A stretch of 6,298 bases of DNA from contig DAOUTP010000112.1 in assembly GCA_030626645.1 (NCBI GenBank), positions 1 through 6,298 on the forward strand, written 5' to 3'. The stretch is from Candidatus Cloacimonadota bacterium. GTDB lineage: Bacteria > Cloacimonadota > Cloacimonadia > Cloacimonadales > TCS61. Below are positions 6,050-6,298 of the stretch, piece after piece (position 1 is the first letter of the stretch; each line of letters begins with the position of its first letter). A program made the position numbers and the translations under genes. The notes under the pieces were generated by a model. It did not search any database. It was not told the DNA's origin and saw nothing but the letters and a program-made list of their open reading frames with translations.

Positions 6050-6298
6050 ATGGACAATCATGAAGATATTGCAATTGTTAGAAAAATAGAAGAAAATATT
6101 GTTCAAGTAGAAATAGAAAGAACAGGTTCCTGTGAGGGATGTGCTGTAAGTGGAATATGTAATTCCAATAATAAAATCATCCTTCATAAAATAAAAACTG
6201 ATCTGAAGTTAAAGATCGGTGATAAAGTTCAAGTTAATATTGCGCCTTCATTACGTATATTTTCTTCTTTCGTTGTATTTATTATTCCCATAATTACA
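6050..6298 (+). CDS. rseC: RseC/MucC-family membrane protein (partial, C-terminal part missing)
   Basis: The frame opens at ATG 6050, three bases after the rfaE2 stop, and stays open for 83 codons to the window edge. The N-terminal soluble part has EDIAIVRKIEENIVQVEIER and then a cysteine cluster GSCEGCAVSGIC, with Cys28, Cys31 and Cys37 (CX2CX5C). A hydrophilic stretch with KIGDKVQVNI (55-64) follows, and a hydrophobic run starting near residue 69 (IFSSFVVFIIPIIT) looks like the first of the two membrane helices expected. This order is that of RseC/MucC proteins, known as a sigma-E modulator in E. coli and as part of the SoxR-reducing system with the Rnf-like Rsx complex. No rpoE, rseA or rseB is present, so a sigma-E role is not supported here; a link to an Rnf-type redox complex downstream is possible but unseen. 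There is only a weak GAAAGAG ahead of the start, so coupling to rfaE2 is likely. Confidence 0.8.
   Translation, partial: MDNHEDIAIVRKIEENIVQVEIERTGSCEGCAVSGICNSNNKIILHKIKTDLKLKIGDKVQVNIAPSLRIFSSFVVFIIPIIT

Noticed and set aside
5990..6187. Minus-strand open frame across the rfaE2-rseC junction
   Set aside because: The sense strand carries the KSTT motif of rfaE2 and the cysteine cluster of rseC, both of which are convincing; the antisense product is low-complexity.

Overview
The window is ordinary, gene-dense chromosomal DNA from an AT-rich Gram-negative bacterium, probably an anaerobe. The Gram-negative reading rests on an ADP-heptose nucleotidyltransferase of lipopolysaccharide synthesis. 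The anaerobic lean rests on an iron-sulfur type PurF and an RseC-like protein with a cysteine cluster. Der, PlsY and PurF are close to their family consensus. The codon usage and gene mix would fit a phylum such as Cloacimonadota or a relative of the Fibrobacterota/Bacteroidota group, but the lineage is a guess that I cannot confirm from the sequence alone.

Layout: two divergent transcription units are separated by a 186-base intergenic region (2079-2264). On the minus strand, reading leftwards, tldD (2078-696) is followed 13 bases later by the 5' part of a pmbA/tldE homologue (682 to the window edge). Together they encode the two subunits of the TldD/TldE metalloprotease. On the plus strand, five genes are packed head to tail: der (ribosome-assembly GTPase), plsY (glycerol-3-phosphate acyltransferase), purF (first step of purine synthesis), an rfaE2-type heptose-phosphate nucleotidyltransferase, and the start of an rseC-like membrane protein that runs off the right edge. 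Two of the junctions are 4-base ATGA stop/start overlaps and the other two gaps are 13 and 3 bases, so this is almost certainly one operon.

The plus-strand genes do not form one pathway. They combine ribosome maturation, phospholipid and lipopolysaccharide precursor synthesis, and purine supply, which suggests a growth-linked housekeeping operon. I found no mobile element, CRISPR array, RNA gene, toxin-antitoxin pair, recombination site or broken gene, and no convincing case for an undescribed system. The most checkable oddities are a PurF with all four iron-sulfur cysteines but no room for a propeptide, the mixed content of the operon, and an inverted repeat in the divergent intergenic region.
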